Shown: piece after piece, positions 9,536-18,450 of the stretch
Numbering within the stretch: position 1 is the first letter of the stretch
Layout: each line of letters opens with the position of its first letter
Source: Lederbergia lenta NBRC 16444
Lineage (GTDB): Bacteria > Bacillota > Bacilli > Bacillales > Bacillaceae_C
Assembly (NCBI RefSeq): GCF_001591545.1
Contig: NZ_BCVC01000002.1
Location: 310,001-374,000 of the forward strand
Direction of reading: 5' to 3'
Length of the DNA stretch: 64,000 bases
Made by a program: the position numbers and the translations under genes
Notes under the pieces: model-generated
What the model was told of the DNA's origin: nothing
The model's database searches: none
What the model saw: only the letters and a program-made list of their open reading frames with translations

Positions 9536-10195
9536 ATGGCGATTAGAAGCCAGTTTGATGAACAATTGAGTGAACTTCATCAGCAATTATTAACAATGGG
9601 AATGATGGTTGAAGAGGCAGTTTTTAAATCTGTGAAATCACTTAGTGAAAAGGACGAGGAATTAGCACAAGCGATCGTTTCTGGTGATAAAGCTATTAAT
9701 GATGCAGAAGTTTCGATTGAAAAGACATGCTTTTCTTTACTCGCTTTGCAACAACCAGTAGGAAGTGATTTAAGAAGAATTGCGACAACGTTGAAAGTTG
9801 CGACAGATTTGGAAAGAATGGCGGATCACGCTGTCAGTATTGCTGAAACGACGATTACTTTGAAAAATGAGACATATGCCAAGCCGTTGATCGATATCCC
9901 GAAAATGGGCGAACTTGTTCAAAAGATTGTACGAGATGCGATTACCGCTTATATTCAATTAGATCATAAAGGTGCATATACAATTGCACAACAAGATGAT
10001 GCGATTGATGATAAGTATCGAAAGGTATTTTCTGAATTAATCGAGATGATGTCGAAAGATCAGAAACTAATTAGCCAGGCAACACATTTATTATTGGTTG
10101 CACAATATTTGGAACGAATTGGTGATTATGCGACAAATATTTGTGAGTGGATTGTTTATATGGAAGCAGGTCAAATCGTTGAATTGAATAATTGA
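9536..10195 (+). CDS. phoU: Phosphate signalling regulator PhoU
   Basis: Cytoplasmic three-helix-bundle protein that links Pst transporter activity to phosphate signalling. Two PhoU repeats are visible, each with the E/D-x-x-x-D metal-binding pattern (DLERMADHAVSIAE in the first, YLERIGDYATNICEW in the second). 219 residues is the family size. AAAGGGGGAG precedes the ATG. It is the last gene of the pst operon. Confidence 0.93.
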   Translation: MAIRSQFDEQLSELHQQLLTMGMMVEEAVFKSVKSLSEKDEELAQAIVSGDKAINDAEVSIEKTCFSLLALQQPVGSDLRRIATTLKVATDLERMADHAVSIAETTITLKNETYAKPLIDIPKMGELVQKIVRDAITAYIQLDHKGAYTIAQQDDAIDDKYRKVFSELIEMMSKDQKLISQATHLLLVAQYLERIGDYATNICEWIVYMEAGQIVELNN

Positions 10196-10200
10196 TAGAA

Positions 10201-10322
10201 GAAGGACTTTCGGGTAAACCGTAAGTGTTGAATCAAATGAGGCATATTTGATTTATTCCTTCATGAAACGATGTGAGGATGTCCCGAAAGACAACTTTTT
10301 GGGGATCTACACATCTTTTTTA
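10201..10322 (+). ncRNA. Structured 3' region of the pst operon ending in a terminator, with competing hairpins
   Basis: A long stem, GATGTG-GGAT-CCC at 10270-10285 against GGGGATC-CACATC at 10301-10315, followed by TTTTTT, is a credible terminator. The CCCGAAAG at 10283-10290, in its 5' arm and loop, can instead pair perfectly with CTTTCGGG at 10207-10214. Inside that span lies a perfect hairpin AATCAAAT/ATTTGATT (10231-10238/10246-10253), and GAAGGA (10201-10206) can pair TCCTTC (10257-10262). So two exclusive folds are possible, one with and one without the terminator. I do not recognise a named RNA family; calling it a regulatory RNA is inference. Confidence 0.45.
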
Positions 10323-10572
10323 TTTTTCAGAAGTGAGTAACATGATGTAACTAGCGCTATCTATTTTTCCAATTGTAAAGCTTACAAAAACAGTCTATTT
10401 GATAGGGCATGTAATGGAGATTTCCCTATGGGCTTGTATGATGTAAAAGCAGATTTTTTCGCGTTAATGAATGCTCAAAGCTTAATGAAGATGGTATATT
10501 TAGAATATCCCATTTGATGCCGAAGTTGGAGTATTAGGATAAATTCGGAGGACCTAGTACGGTTTCTCATTT
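10323..10572. other. Non-coding spacer between the pst operon and the HD-domain gene
   Basis: About 250 bases with no plausible gene on either strand: only very short frames without ribosome sites. No repeat or clear hairpin is seen beyond AT-rich sequence. Confidence 0.6.
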
Positions 10573-10601
10573 TTGTCACTGACGTTTCTTCATGGTACAA
10601 T
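10573..10601 (+). promoter_or_regulatory. SigA-type promoter of the HD-domain gene
   Basis: TTGTCA at 10573-10578, a 17-nt spacer and TACAAT at 10596-10601 sit about 30 nt before the ribosome site of the next gene. Confidence 0.75.
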
Positions 10602-10632
10602 CTCGTAAATAACTTAAGGGCTGGTGATGATT

Positions 10633-11286
10633 GTGGGAATACATCATTATTTTAAAAGTTTGTCTGACCTAGAGAAAATTTATCGTTGTCCAGGCAAGTT
10701 TAAATTTCAAGAACATTCTGTTGCAAGCCATTCTTTTAAAGTGACGAAAATAGCTCAATTTCTTGGTACAGTGGAAGAACAAGCTGGTGAGCAAATCGAT
10801 TGGCGACTTTTATATGAAAAAGCTTTAAATCATGATTACGCAGAGCTCTTTACAGGGGATATCAAAACACCTGTAAAATATGCCTCTAAAGAGTTAAAGC
10901 GGCTTTTCAATGAGGTGGAAGAAGAAATGACGAAGAAATTTGTCGAAAAGGAAATCCCAACTGAGTTTCAGCATATCTATTTGGAACGATTGAAAGAAGG
11001 TAAAGACGAAACATTGGAAGGGCGAATTCTATCTGTTGCTGATAAAATTGATTTACTCTATGAATCATTTGGTGAAATTCAAAAGGAAAATCCCGAAGAG
11101 TTGTTTCTTGAAATATATGAGGAAGCATTAAGTACGATTTTGCGATTTAAAGATATGACATGCGTAAAATATTTCTTTGAGTATATTTTACCTGATATGC
11201 TTCAGGAACGTTTTATTGAACAAAGTGAGCTTACAGCGATTACAGAAAAAATGATTATGGAAAGCGGTGGAAATGCAAGCTTATAG
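10633..11286 (+). CDS. HD-domain phosphohydrolase (YfbR-like 5'-deoxynucleotidase)
   Basis: Likely metal-dependent nucleotidase acting on deoxynucleoside 5'-monophosphates. The H...HD...D pattern of the HD superfamily is visible: EHSVASHSF, then LNHDYAELFTGD, then a later Asp in SVADKIDLLYE. The GTG at 10633 is chosen because GGTGAT at 10623-10628 fits the extended Shine-Dalgarno and gives the start MGIHHYF; the ATG at 10627 is the alternative. 217 residues, close to YfbR (199 aa). It has its own promoter and is transcribed separately from pst. The substrate is inferred from the family. Confidence 0.72.
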   Translation: MGIHHYFKSLSDLEKIYRCPGKFKFQEHSVASHSFKVTKIAQFLGTVEEQAGEQIDWRLLYEKALNHDYAELFTGDIKTPVKYASKELKRLFNEVEEEMTKKFVEKEIPTEFQHIYLERLKEGKDETLEGRILSVADKIDLLYESFGEIQKENPEELFLEIYEEALSTILRFKDMTCVKYFFEYILPDMLQERFIEQSELTAITEKMIMESGGNASL

Positions 11287-11347
11287 TATTTCTTTTCAAA
11301 TGTGATAAGAATTCCTTGTGTTAGAATTAAGATTGAGGTGTTTGATT

Positions 11348-11587
11348 GTGATTGATAAGGTATTATCAGCAATATTTTTGCCCGCTCTATTAATGATTTT
11401 TTTTACAAGGGTTACATACAGTCGAGTAGTTGGTTTTCTACTCACTGTTGCGCTAATCGTTGTATCTGCTTACAAGGGCTATATTAATATGTGGTGGTTA
11501 ATTGTTGTGGAAGCAGCATCACTAACGATTGGTCTTTATTTTGTAAACGAAATGAAAAGAAGAAAGAAAAATAAAAATGCTTCATGA
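11348..11587 (+). CDS. csbA: CsbA family small membrane protein
   Basis: Small hydrophobic protein of 79 residues with two or three membrane helices and a basic tail (MKRRKKNKN). GTG 11348 follows GAGGTG at 11335-11340; its start and the motif LPALLMIFFTRVTYSR resemble B. subtilis CsbA (76 aa), a general-stress protein of unknown function. In B. subtilis csbA lies directly upstream of uvrB-uvrA; here four short genes intervene. Confidence 0.75.
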   Translation: MIDKVLSAIFLPALLMIFFTRVTYSRVVGFLLTVALIVVSAYKGYINMWWLIVVEAASLTIGLYFVNEMKRRKKNKNAS

Positions 11588-11619
11588 GCAGCGAGGTCTG
11601 TGTCAGGAAGCATTTTTTT
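11574..11619 (+). terminator. Terminator after csbA
   Basis: AAAATGCTTC (11574-11583) pairs with GAAGCATTTT (11607-11616), running into T's. The 5' arm overlaps the last csbA codons. Confidence 0.85.
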
Positions 11620-11644
11620 ATTATGTTAGAAAAAGAAATGGAAA

Positions 11645-11672
11645 TGAACCTTTTTGCTTCGTCATTTGTATA
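11645..11672 (+). promoter_or_regulatory. Candidate ECF-type promoter of the sigma operon
   Basis: TGAACC at 11645-11650, 16 nt, then TGTATA at 11667-11672. The AAC core at -35 and GTA at -10 resemble ECF sigma promoters (TGAAAC-N16-CGTA), which would fit autoregulation of the sigma gene downstream. The match is imperfect and the call is tentative. Confidence 0.4.
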
Positions 11673-11706
11673 AATTGATAAATAGAAGTAAAGGAAGGTG
11701 TTGGGA

Positions 11707-12084
11707 ATGCCGATTAATGGCTGGATTATTAGTAGTATTGTAGCGGGAGTTATTGGATCTCTTTTCGTTTTGATCATCATCCCAATGAATAAAAAGGTTA
11801 TTCGTGATAAGTGGGGAAAGATTGATTTTACAAAAACAGACATATATTTTCGCTGGACTAGGTGGGACACGATTATCGTGCTTTGTTCTATTTATACCTT
11901 TCTCCAGATAGCGGGATTACTGTTATTTTTATTGAGAGGTGATACAATTAATAGCCCTGTTATTCAGTATTTTATCCATCAAACATTTGTGTTTAGTTTA
12001 ATTACTTTTATATGGCTGATTACAAAGTTGGCTTATGTATTTAAGGGGATAAAAGAGCGGTGGCCAAATGAATTTCAAGAATGA
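11707..12084 (+). CDS. Uncharacterised three-helix membrane protein, first gene of ECF sigma operon
   Basis: I do not recognise a family. The 125-residue protein has three hydrophobic segments (about 6-26, 58-79 and 91-110) and a charged loop containing DKWGKIDFTKTD between the first two. ATG 11707 follows AAGGAAGG with 8 nt spacing; GTG 11698 and TTG 11701 are too close to that site. Its 3' end overlaps the sigma factor gene, so it is probably co-translated with it and could sense or transmit an envelope signal; that role is inference. Confidence 0.65.
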   Translation: MPINGWIISSIVAGVIGSLFVLIIIPMNKKVIRDKWGKIDFTKTDIYFRWTRWDTIIVLCSIYTFLQIAGLLLFLLRGDTINSPVIQYFIHQTFVFSLITFIWLITKLAYVFKGIKERWPNEFQE

Positions 12085-12598
12085 TGATTTATACATTATA
12101 ATTGATCAAGAAGGTAATATGCAGTCGATTGATACGATTTATCTTACGTATAAAAATCAATTATATCGATTTATATTCCGATATTCTAATGATCGACAAT
12201 TTAGTATTGATGTCGTCCAAGATACTTTTGAAAAACTGATAAGAAAAAAACATTATTATACCTCTGAAAAAGGTAGCTTTAAAACGTATTTATTCCAAAT
12301 TGCTTATAATACGATGATGACCAAGTTAAAGAGAAGGAGAAAATTCGCAATACTATTGCCTTTTTTAGCTCCAGATCGATTTTCTACCATTGCTGTCGAA
12401 GAAAAAATGAGTGTTCAAAAAGCTGTCCAAACTTTGCCTGAAGGGCAACGGGCAGTTATCGTTCTTCGGTATTATCATGATTTACCTCAAAAAGAAATTG
12501 CGGAAGTATTGGGCATTCCAATCGGGACAGTGAAGTCAAGGTTACATCACGCCTTGAAAAATTTGAAAGATGATTTAGGGGTGGATAAAGATGGATAA
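12068..12598 (+). CDS. ECF-type RNA polymerase sigma factor
   Basis: Cytoplasmic sigma-70 family factor of the ECF class. Region 2 is seen in LYRFIFRYSNDRQFSIDVVQDTFEKL, and region 4 in LPEGQRAVIVLRYYHDLPQKEIAEVLGIPIGTVKSRLHHALKNL, joined by a short linker without region 3. A start at 12119 (AAGAAGG 4 nt upstream) would remove 17 residues and begin close to region 2, as is usual; the longer form overlaps the previous gene by 17 nt. It is not an obvious orthologue of B. subtilis SigW, SigM or SigX. The next gene overlaps it by 8 nt and is the likely anti-sigma partner. Confidence 0.85.
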   Translation: MNFKNDDLYIIIDQEGNMQSIDTIYLTYKNQLYRFIFRYSNDRQFSIDVVQDTFEKLIRKKHYYTSEKGSFKTYLFQIAYNTMMTKLKRRRKFAILLPFLAPDRFSTIAVEEKMSVQKAVQTLPEGQRAVIVLRYYHDLPQKEIAEVLGIPIGTVKSRLHHALKNLKDDLGVDKDG

Positions 12599-12815
12599 CC
12601 ATGATGAAAAACTGTTAAAAAAGTTGGAGGAATTTCATGTTGAGGTGCCAGAGTTTCCAATGAGGAAAAAGAAGGTTCACAGACTGGCAAATTGGTTGTT
12701 CGAGGAAGTTCCCATCCCAAGTGTAAGTATGAACTTGACGGGAAAAGGAATGATTCTCATACAAATGATGCCACTAGTTATTATTGTCCTTACCCTAATA
12801 CCGCTATTATTTTGA
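12591..12815 (+). CDS. Small single-pass membrane protein, putative anti-sigma factor
   Basis: A 74-residue protein with a charged, coil-like N-terminal half (DNHDEKLLKKLEEFHVEVPE) and one C-terminal hydrophobic helix (about 51-74). Its start overlaps the sigma gene by 8 nt. Topology and position fit an ECF anti-sigma factor, but it lacks a zinc-binding HxxxCxxC motif and is much shorter than most, so the call rests on context. Confidence 0.5.
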   Translation: MDNHDEKLLKKLEEFHVEVPEFPMRKKKVHRLANWLFEEVPIPSVSMNLTGKGMILIQMMPLVIIVLTLIPLLF

Positions 12816-12922
12816 AGGTAGCTTAAAGTTCATAAAAATAATTCACCAATGCAAGATTTGTAGGCCCCGCTTTTACAGTGTGTTAGAATGCAAAAATTTT
12901 ACTAACAAAGGAGTAATGAATA

Positions 12923-13165
12923 ATGCTTATGCCGAAGCTTTCAGCTGAACAGAAAAGACAGATGATAGAAGAAATTCAAACTTATTTCCTTGAAGAACGA
13001 GGGGAAGAAGTGGGTGAAATTGCCGCAGAAATTTGTTTTGATTTCATTAAAGACCGTCTTGGCCCTGTATTCTACAATGCAGCAATTCGAGATGCAAGGG
13101 AAGTGACAGAACAAAGAATGCAAGTACTTGAAGAGGACTTATACGCACTAGAGAAACAGTTGTGA
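12923..13165 (+). CDS. DUF2164 family protein
   Basis: An 80-residue acidic, helical protein of unknown function with the DUF2164 pattern (LSAEQKRQMIEEIQTYF, then EIAAEICFDFIKDRLGPVFYN). AAAGGAG is 7-8 nt before the ATG; an in-frame ATG two codons later is possible. It stands alone between the sigma operon and uvrB and has its own terminator. Confidence 0.72.
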   Translation: MLMPKLSAEQKRQMIEEIQTYFLEERGEEVGEIAAEICFDFIKDRLGPVFYNAAIRDAREVTEQRMQVLEEDLYALEKQL

Positions 13166-13176
13166 TTGTTTTGAAG

Positions 13177-13219
13177 AAAGGTAAAAATGTATGCGATACA
13201 TTTTTTACCTTTCTTTTTT
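13177..13219 (+). terminator. Terminator after the DUF2164 gene
   Basis: AAAGGTAAAAATGTAT, loop GCG, ATACATTTTTTACCTTT, followed by CTTTTTT: a nearly perfect long stem (13177-13212) with a T-run. Confidence 0.88.
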
Positions 13220-13242
13220 GTTTCAGCTAGAAATGCACGGAT

Positions 13243-13256
13243 CGAAAATACGTTCG
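13243..13256 (+). promoter_or_regulatory. LexA (DinR) SOS box upstream of uvrB
   Basis: CGAAAATACGTTCG matches the Gram-positive SOS operator CGAACRNRYGTTYC at 12 of 14 positions. An extended -10, TGGTAAAAT, lies 30 nt downstream at 13286-13294. uvrBA is a known member of the B. subtilis SOS regulon, so DNA-damage induction is likely. Confidence 0.75.
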
Positions 13257-13387
13257 CTTTTTGATGGTTTTTTATATGTGGATTGTGGTAAAATAAGTAT
13301 ATGTGATTTTTAGATTAATCTCGACTATAGGGATTCTTATATATGGCAATAATAGGAGAAAAAGTTGTTTATAGGGGAGGAAGCCAC

Positions 13388-15367
13388 TTGGAAAATCAGT
13401 TTGAACTTGTCTCGCAGTATCAACCCGCCGGAGATCAGCCGAAAGCGATAGAAAGTCTTATTGAGGGTGTACAGTCTGGGCGGAAATATCAAACGTTACT
13501 TGGAGCAACCGGTACTGGGAAAACCTTTACTGTTTCTAATGTGATTAAAGAAGTGAACAAACCGACGATCGTCATCGCTCATAATAAAACGCTCGCCGGT
13601 CAATTATATAGTGAATTCAAGGAGTTCTTTCCAAATAATGCTGTGGAGTATTTCGTAAGCTTTTACGACTATTACCAGCCAGAGGCATACGTTCCTTCAA
13701 CAGATACATTTATCGAAAAAGATTCGAGCGTAAATGATGAAATAAATAGACTGAGACACTCAGCCACATCTGCCTTGTTTGAGCGCAGAGATGTGGTCAT
13801 CATTGCTAGTGTTTCATGCATATATGGTCTCGGTTCTCCAGAAGAGTATTGGGAACATGTTCTTTCACTCCGAACGGGTATGGAAATTGAAAGAAATCAG
13901 TTGTTACGAAAGCTTGTCGATCTTCAGTATGCGCGTAATGATATCGAATTTCAAAACGGTACCTTTCGTGTACGGGGAGATGTTGTAGAGATTTTCCCGG
14001 TTGCACGTGAAGAACAATGTATTCGGATTGAATTTTTCGGTGATGAAATTGACCGAATTAGAGTAGTGAACGCCCTTACTGGAGAAATTGTCGGAGATAG
14101 AGAACACGCAGCCATATTTCCGGCATCTCACTTCGTCACTCGAGAGGAAAAACTTCGAGTGGCAATTAATAATATTGAAACAGAATTAGAAGAACGTCTT
14201 AGTGAACTAAATGAGAATAATAAATTGCTTGAAGCGCAGCGCCTTGAACAAAGGACGAGATATGATTTAGAAATGATGAGAGAAATGGGCTTTTGTTCTG
14301 GAATTGAAAACTATTCTCGACATTTAACATTAAGGCCAGCGGGAGCCACGCCGTACACACTCTTAGATTATTTTCCTGATGATTTCCAGATTATTATCGA
14401 TGAGTCCCATGTGACATTGCCTCAAATTCGCGGAATGTATAATGGTGACCAGGCTAGAAAGCAAGTATTAGTCGATCATGGCTTTCGTTTGCCATCTGCA
14501 CTTGATAATCGACCTTTAAAGTTTGAAGAATTTAAAGAGCATATTCATCAGGCTATCTTCGTTTCTGCAACCCCAGGACCATTTGAACTAGAACATACAC
14601 CGGAAATGGTGGAACAGATTATCCGTCCAACAGGCCTTTTAGACCCAACAATCGATGTCCGGCCAATTGAAGGACAGATTGATGATCTATTAGCCGAAAT
14701 TCAGGATAGAATGACGAAAAATGAGCGTGTTTTAATTACTACTTTGACGAAAAAGATGTCAGAGGATTTAACTGATTATTTAAAAGAAATTGGCATAAAA
14801 GTACAATACTTACATTCGGATATTAAAACATTGGAACGAATAGAGATTATCCGTGAGTTACGGCTTGGCACATATGATGCTTTAGTTGGGATTAATCTCT
14901 TGCGTGAAGGACTTGACATTCCAGAAGTCTCACTTGTAACAATACTTGATGCAGATAAAGAAGGCTTTTTGCGTTCAGAACGATCACTCATCCAAACAAT
15001 TGGACGGGCAGCTCGAAATTCAAACGGACACGTGATCATGTATGCTGATAAAATCACAGATTCGATGGAAAAAGCAATGAGCGAAACACAGCGTAGGCGT
15101 TTAATTCAAGAAGAATATAATCTGAAACATGGTATTACACCTATGACGATTCAAAAATCGATTCGTGACGTTATTAGAGCGACCGTCGCTGCGGAGGATA
15201 CAGCTGAATACTCTGCAAAAGGGAAAACGAAGAAATATACGAAAAAAGAAAGAGAAAAGCTGATAATGACGATGGAACAAGAAATGAAGGAAGCTGCAAA
15301 AGCGCTTGATTTTGAACATGCTGCACAGCTTCGTGATGCTATTTTAGAGTTAAAAGCGGAAGGGTGA
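13388..15367 (+). CDS. uvrB: UvrABC excinuclease subunit B
   Basis: Cytoplasmic helicase-like core of nucleotide excision repair; UvrA loads it on damaged DNA and UvrC then incises. TTG 13388 is chosen because GGGGAGG at 13374-13380 is 7 nt away and the start then aligns with MKDRFELVSKYQP of B. subtilis UvrB; an ATG at 13343 would put that site inside the gene. Walker A GATGTGKT, beta-hairpin region [14 protein letters not shown]-like IIDESHVT, helicase motif [10 protein letters not shown] and the C-terminal UVR domain that binds UvrC are present. 659 residues. uvrA follows after 7 nt. Confidence 0.96.
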   Translation: MENQFELVSQYQPAGDQPKAIESLIEGVQSGRKYQTLLGATGTGKTFTVSNVIKEVNKPTIVIAHNKTLAGQLYSEFKEFFPNNAVEYFVSFYDYYQPEAYVPSTDTFIEKDSSVNDEINRLRHSATSALFERRDVVIIASVSCIYGLGSPEEYWEHVLSLRTGMEIERNQLLRKLVDLQYARNDIEFQNGTFRVRGDVVEIFPVAREEQCIRIEFFGDEIDRIRVVNALTGEIVGDREHAAIFPASHFVTREEKLRVAINNIETELEERLSELNENNKLLEAQRLEQRTRYDLEMMREMGFCSGIENYSRHLTLRPAGATPYTLLDYFPDDFQIIIDESHVTLPQIRGMYNGDQARKQVLVDHGFRLPSALDNRPLKFEEFKEHIHQAIFVSATPGPFELEHTPEMVEQIIRPTGLLDPTIDVRPIEGQIDDLLAEIQDRMTKNERVLITTLTKKMSEDLTDYLKEIGIKVQYLHSDIKTLERIEIIRELRLGTYDALVGINLLREGLDIPEVSLVTILDADKEGFLRSERSLIQTIGRAARNSNGHVIMYADKITDSMEKAMSETQRRRLIQEEYNLKHGITPMTIQKSIRDVIRATVAAEDTAEYSAKGKTKKYTKKEREKLIMTMEQEMKEAAKALDFEHAAQLRDAILELKAEG

Positions 15368-15374
15368 GCAAGCG

Positions 15375-18263
15375 ATGGCTTTAGATAAAATAATTGTCCA
15401 GGGCGCAAGAGCCCATAATTTGAAAAACATTGACGTTACAATTCCAAGAGATGAGTTGGTTGTCATCACTGGATTATCAGGATCAGGAAAATCCTCGCTA
15501 GCATTTGATACAATTTATGCTGAAGGACAGCGCCGCTACGTGGAATCTTTGTCTGCTTATGCCCGACAGTTTTTGGGACAAATGGATAAACCGGATGTAG
15601 ATGCTATTGAGGGATTATCCCCAGCTATATCGATTGATCAAAAAACGACGAGTAAAAATCCACGTTCAACAGTCGGAACTGTTACGGAGATCTATGATTA
15701 TTTACGCCTGTTATTTGCTCGAGTGGGCAGACCAATATGTCCAGTCCATGGGGTAGAAATTACATCACAAACAATTGAACAAATGGTAGATAGAATTATG
15801 GTTTATCCTGAACGCACGAAACTACAAATTCTAGCACCATTAGTCTCCGGGCGTAAAGGAACGCATGCAAAAGCTTTGGAGGATGTAAAGAAGCAAGGCT
15901 TTGTTCGTGTTCGGGTCAATGGAGAAGTAATGGACCTTGGGGAAGAAATTGAACTGAATAAAAACAAGAAACATTCAATTGAAGTGATTATAGATAGAAT
16001 TGTTGTAAAAGATGGAGTGGAATCAAGGCTAGCTGATTCTTTAGAAACGGCCCTAGGATTAGGGGACGGGAAAGTCGTAGTGGATGTGATGGAAGAAGGC
16101 GAATTATTATTCAGTCAAAATCACGCTTGTCCACAATGTGGTTTTTCGATTGATAAGTTGGAACCGCGCATGTTTTCTTTTAACAGCCCTTTTGGCGCAT
16201 GTACAGACTGTGATGGCCTTGGCTCAAAACTTGAAGTTGATCCAGAACTAGTTATTCCAGATTGGAGCCTTACGCTTGAGGAAGGTGCCATTTTACCTTG
16301 GGTTCCAGTTAGTTCACAATATTATCCACAACTGTTAAAGACAGTCTGTAAAAAATTTGATATTCCGATGGATATCCCAGTTCAAGATATACCTAAAGCA
16401 CAAATGGATAAAATACTTTATGGATCGAGCGGAGAAACAATAAAATTCCGCTATCAAAATGATTTTGGACAAATTCGTGAAAGTAATATCCGGTTTGAAG
16501 GTGTATTGCGCAATGTGGAACGCAGGTACCAGGAAACAAGTTCGGATTATATCCGCGAACAAATGGAAAAGTATATGGCACAGCAGCCATGCCCGCGTTG
16601 TAAAGGATACAGACTTAAAGAAGAGAGCTTAGCTGTAAAAGTGGAAGGCAGACATATTAGCGAAGTGACAGAACTCTCCGTTATAGAAGCATCTACCTTT
16701 TTCTCTGACTTACATTTAACTGAAAAAGAAATGCAAATAGCACGGCTAATTTTAAGAGAAATAGATGAGCGAATTGGCTTTCTTATCAATGTCGGACTTG
16801 ATTATTTAACATTAAGTCGTGCGGCAGGTACGCTTTCAGGTGGAGAAGCGCAGCGAATTCGTCTAGCCACACAAATTGGATCCCGGTTAACGGGGGTTCT
16901 TTATATATTGGATGAGCCTTCGATTGGTTTGCATCAACGTGATAATGATAGATTAATTAGCACGTTGAAAAGTATGAGAGATATCGGAAATACATTAATC
17001 GTTGTCGAACATGATGAAGATACTATGCTTGCTGCTGATCACCTAATTGATATCGGTCCTGGCGCAGGTGTGCATGGTGGTGAAGTGGTCGCAAGCGGTA
17101 CGCCTGATGATGTAACACAAAATCCTCATTCACTTACAGGACAGTATTTATCAGGTGAAAAGTTTATTCCTCTTCCACAAGAAAGGCGTAAATCTGATGG
17201 AAGATACATTGAAATAAAAGGAGCAAAAGAAAATAATTTAAAAAATGTGAGTGTAAAACTTCCACTTGGTATGTTTATTGCTGTTACTGGTGTATCAGGT
17301 TCAGGTAAAAGTACTTTGATTAATGAGGTTTTGCATAAATCACTTGCTCAGAAGCTTAATAGAGCAAAAGCAAAACCAGGTGCTCATAAGGAAATTAAAG
17401 GGATAGAACAACTAGAAAAAGTAATCGATATTGACCAATCACCCATTGGAAGAACACCTAGATCCAATCCTGCGACATATACTGGAGTATTTGATGATGT
17501 TAGGGATGTATATGCTTCTACTAACGAAGCGAAGGTACGCGGCTATAAGAAAGGACGTTTTAGCTTTAATGTTAAAGGCGGTCGCTGTGAGGCCTGTAGA
17601 GGTGACGGGATTATTAAAATAGAGATGCATTTTTTACCTGATGTGTATGTACCTTGTGAGGTTTGTCACGGTAAGAGGTATAATCGTGAAACACTTGAAG
17701 TAAAATATAAAGGGAAAAATATTGCAGATGTATTGAATATGACAATTGAAGATGGTCTAGTTTTCTTCGAAAATATTCCTAAAATCAAACGCAAACTTCA
17801 GACCATATTTGATGTTGGATTAGGTTATATGAAGCTTGGGCAACCAGCAACGACATTATCGGGTGGAGAAGCCCAGCGAGTGAAATTAGCTTCAGAATTG
17901 CACCGTCGTTCAAATGGCCGCTCTCTTTATATACTTGATGAGCCAACAACAGGACTACATGTCGATGATATTGCACGTCTACTTTTAGTCTTGCAACGAC
18001 TTGTAGAGAATGGAGATACAGTACTTGTGATTGAACATAATTTAGACGTGATCAAAACTGCCGATTATTTAGTTGACCTTGGTCCAGAAGGTGGCGATAA
18101 AGGCGGAAAGATTATTGCTAAGGGCACGCCAGAAAAAATCGCTGAAAGTCCGATATCTTATACAGGGAAATACTTAAAACCGATATTGGAACGTGACAGT
18201 GCTAGAATGAAAAAACGATTATTAGAAAAAGAAAATGTCGAAGAAGACTTTGTAAAGCAATAA
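15375..18263 (+). CDS. uvrA: UvrABC excinuclease subunit A
   Basis: Damage-recognition ATPase of nucleotide excision repair. The 962 residues contain two ABC ATPase modules (GLSGSGKSS and GVSGSGKST Walker A motifs; LSGGEAQRI and LSGGEAQRV signatures) and two zinc modules (CPQC...CTDC and CEAC...CEVC). It is co-transcribed with uvrB and shares its SOS control. Confidence 0.97.
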   Translation: MALDKIIVQGARAHNLKNIDVTIPRDELVVITGLSGSGKSSLAFDTIYAEGQRRYVESLSAYARQFLGQMDKPDVDAIEGLSPAISIDQKTTSKNPRSTVGTVTEIYDYLRLLFARVGRPICPVHGVEITSQTIEQMVDRIMVYPERTKLQILAPLVSGRKGTHAKALEDVKKQGFVRVRVNGEVMDLGEEIELNKNKKHSIEVIIDRIVVKDGVESRLADSLETALGLGDGKVVVDVMEEGELLFSQNHACPQCGFSIDKLEPRMFSFNSPFGACTDCDGLGSKLEVDPELVIPDWSLTLEEGAILPWVPVSSQYYPQLLKTVCKKFDIPMDIPVQDIPKAQMDKILYGSSGETIKFRYQNDFGQIRESNIRFEGVLRNVERRYQETSSDYIREQMEKYMAQQPCPRCKGYRLKEESLAVKVEGRHISEVTELSVIEASTFFSDLHLTEKEMQIARLILREIDERIGFLINVGLDYLTLSRAAGTLSGGEAQRIRLATQIGSRLTGVLYILDEPSIGLHQRDNDRLISTLKSMRDIGNTLIVVEHDEDTMLAADHLIDIGPGAGVHGGEVVASGTPDDVTQNPHSLTGQYLSGEKFIPLPQERRKSDGRYIEIKGAKENNLKNVSVKLPLGMFIAVTGVSGSGKSTLINEVLHKSLAQKLNRAKAKPGAHKEIKGIEQLEKVIDIDQSPIGRTPRSNPATYTGVFDDVRDVYASTNEAKVRGYKKGRFSFNVKGGRCEACRGDGIIKIEMHFLPDVYVPCEVCHGKRYNRETLEVKYKGKNIADVLNMTIEDGLVFFENIPKIKRKLQTIFDVGLGYMKLGQPATTLSGGEAQRVKLASELHRRSNGRSLYILDEPTTGLHVDDIARLLLVLQRLVENGDTVLVIEHNLDVIKTADYLVDLGPEGGDKGGKIIAKGTPEKIAESPISYTGKYLKPILERDSARMKKRLLEKENVEEDFVKQ

Positions 18264-18391
18264 ACAGATACGAACAAAATAATAGCCGGGTGAGCGAAGC
18301 TTATTCTTAAAGGAACTCAAATATATAAAGAAGGATTCATTTATTTGTTTTCTATTCATTTTGCTTAGCTCTACCTTTTTTGCAATAAAAA

Positions 18392-18420
18392 TGAAACTAT
18401 TACTACCTTGTATCCGTATA
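18392..18420 (+). promoter_or_regulatory. ECF sigma (SigW-type) promoter of yvlB-yvlD
   Basis: TGAAAC at 18392-18397, a 17-nt spacer and CGTATA at 18415-18420 match the B. subtilis SigW consensus TGAAAC-N16-CGTATA apart from one extra spacer base. The B. subtilis yvlABCD operon is a SigW target, so gene identity and promoter agree. Confidence 0.75.
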
Positions 18421-18450
18421 AGAATATAAGATTAAAAAGGAGGATGCGAA

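Noticed and set aside
13343..13387. ATG start 45 nt upstream for uvrB
   Set aside because: The strong GGGGAGG site lies inside this extension and the extra residues do not fit the conserved UvrB N terminus.
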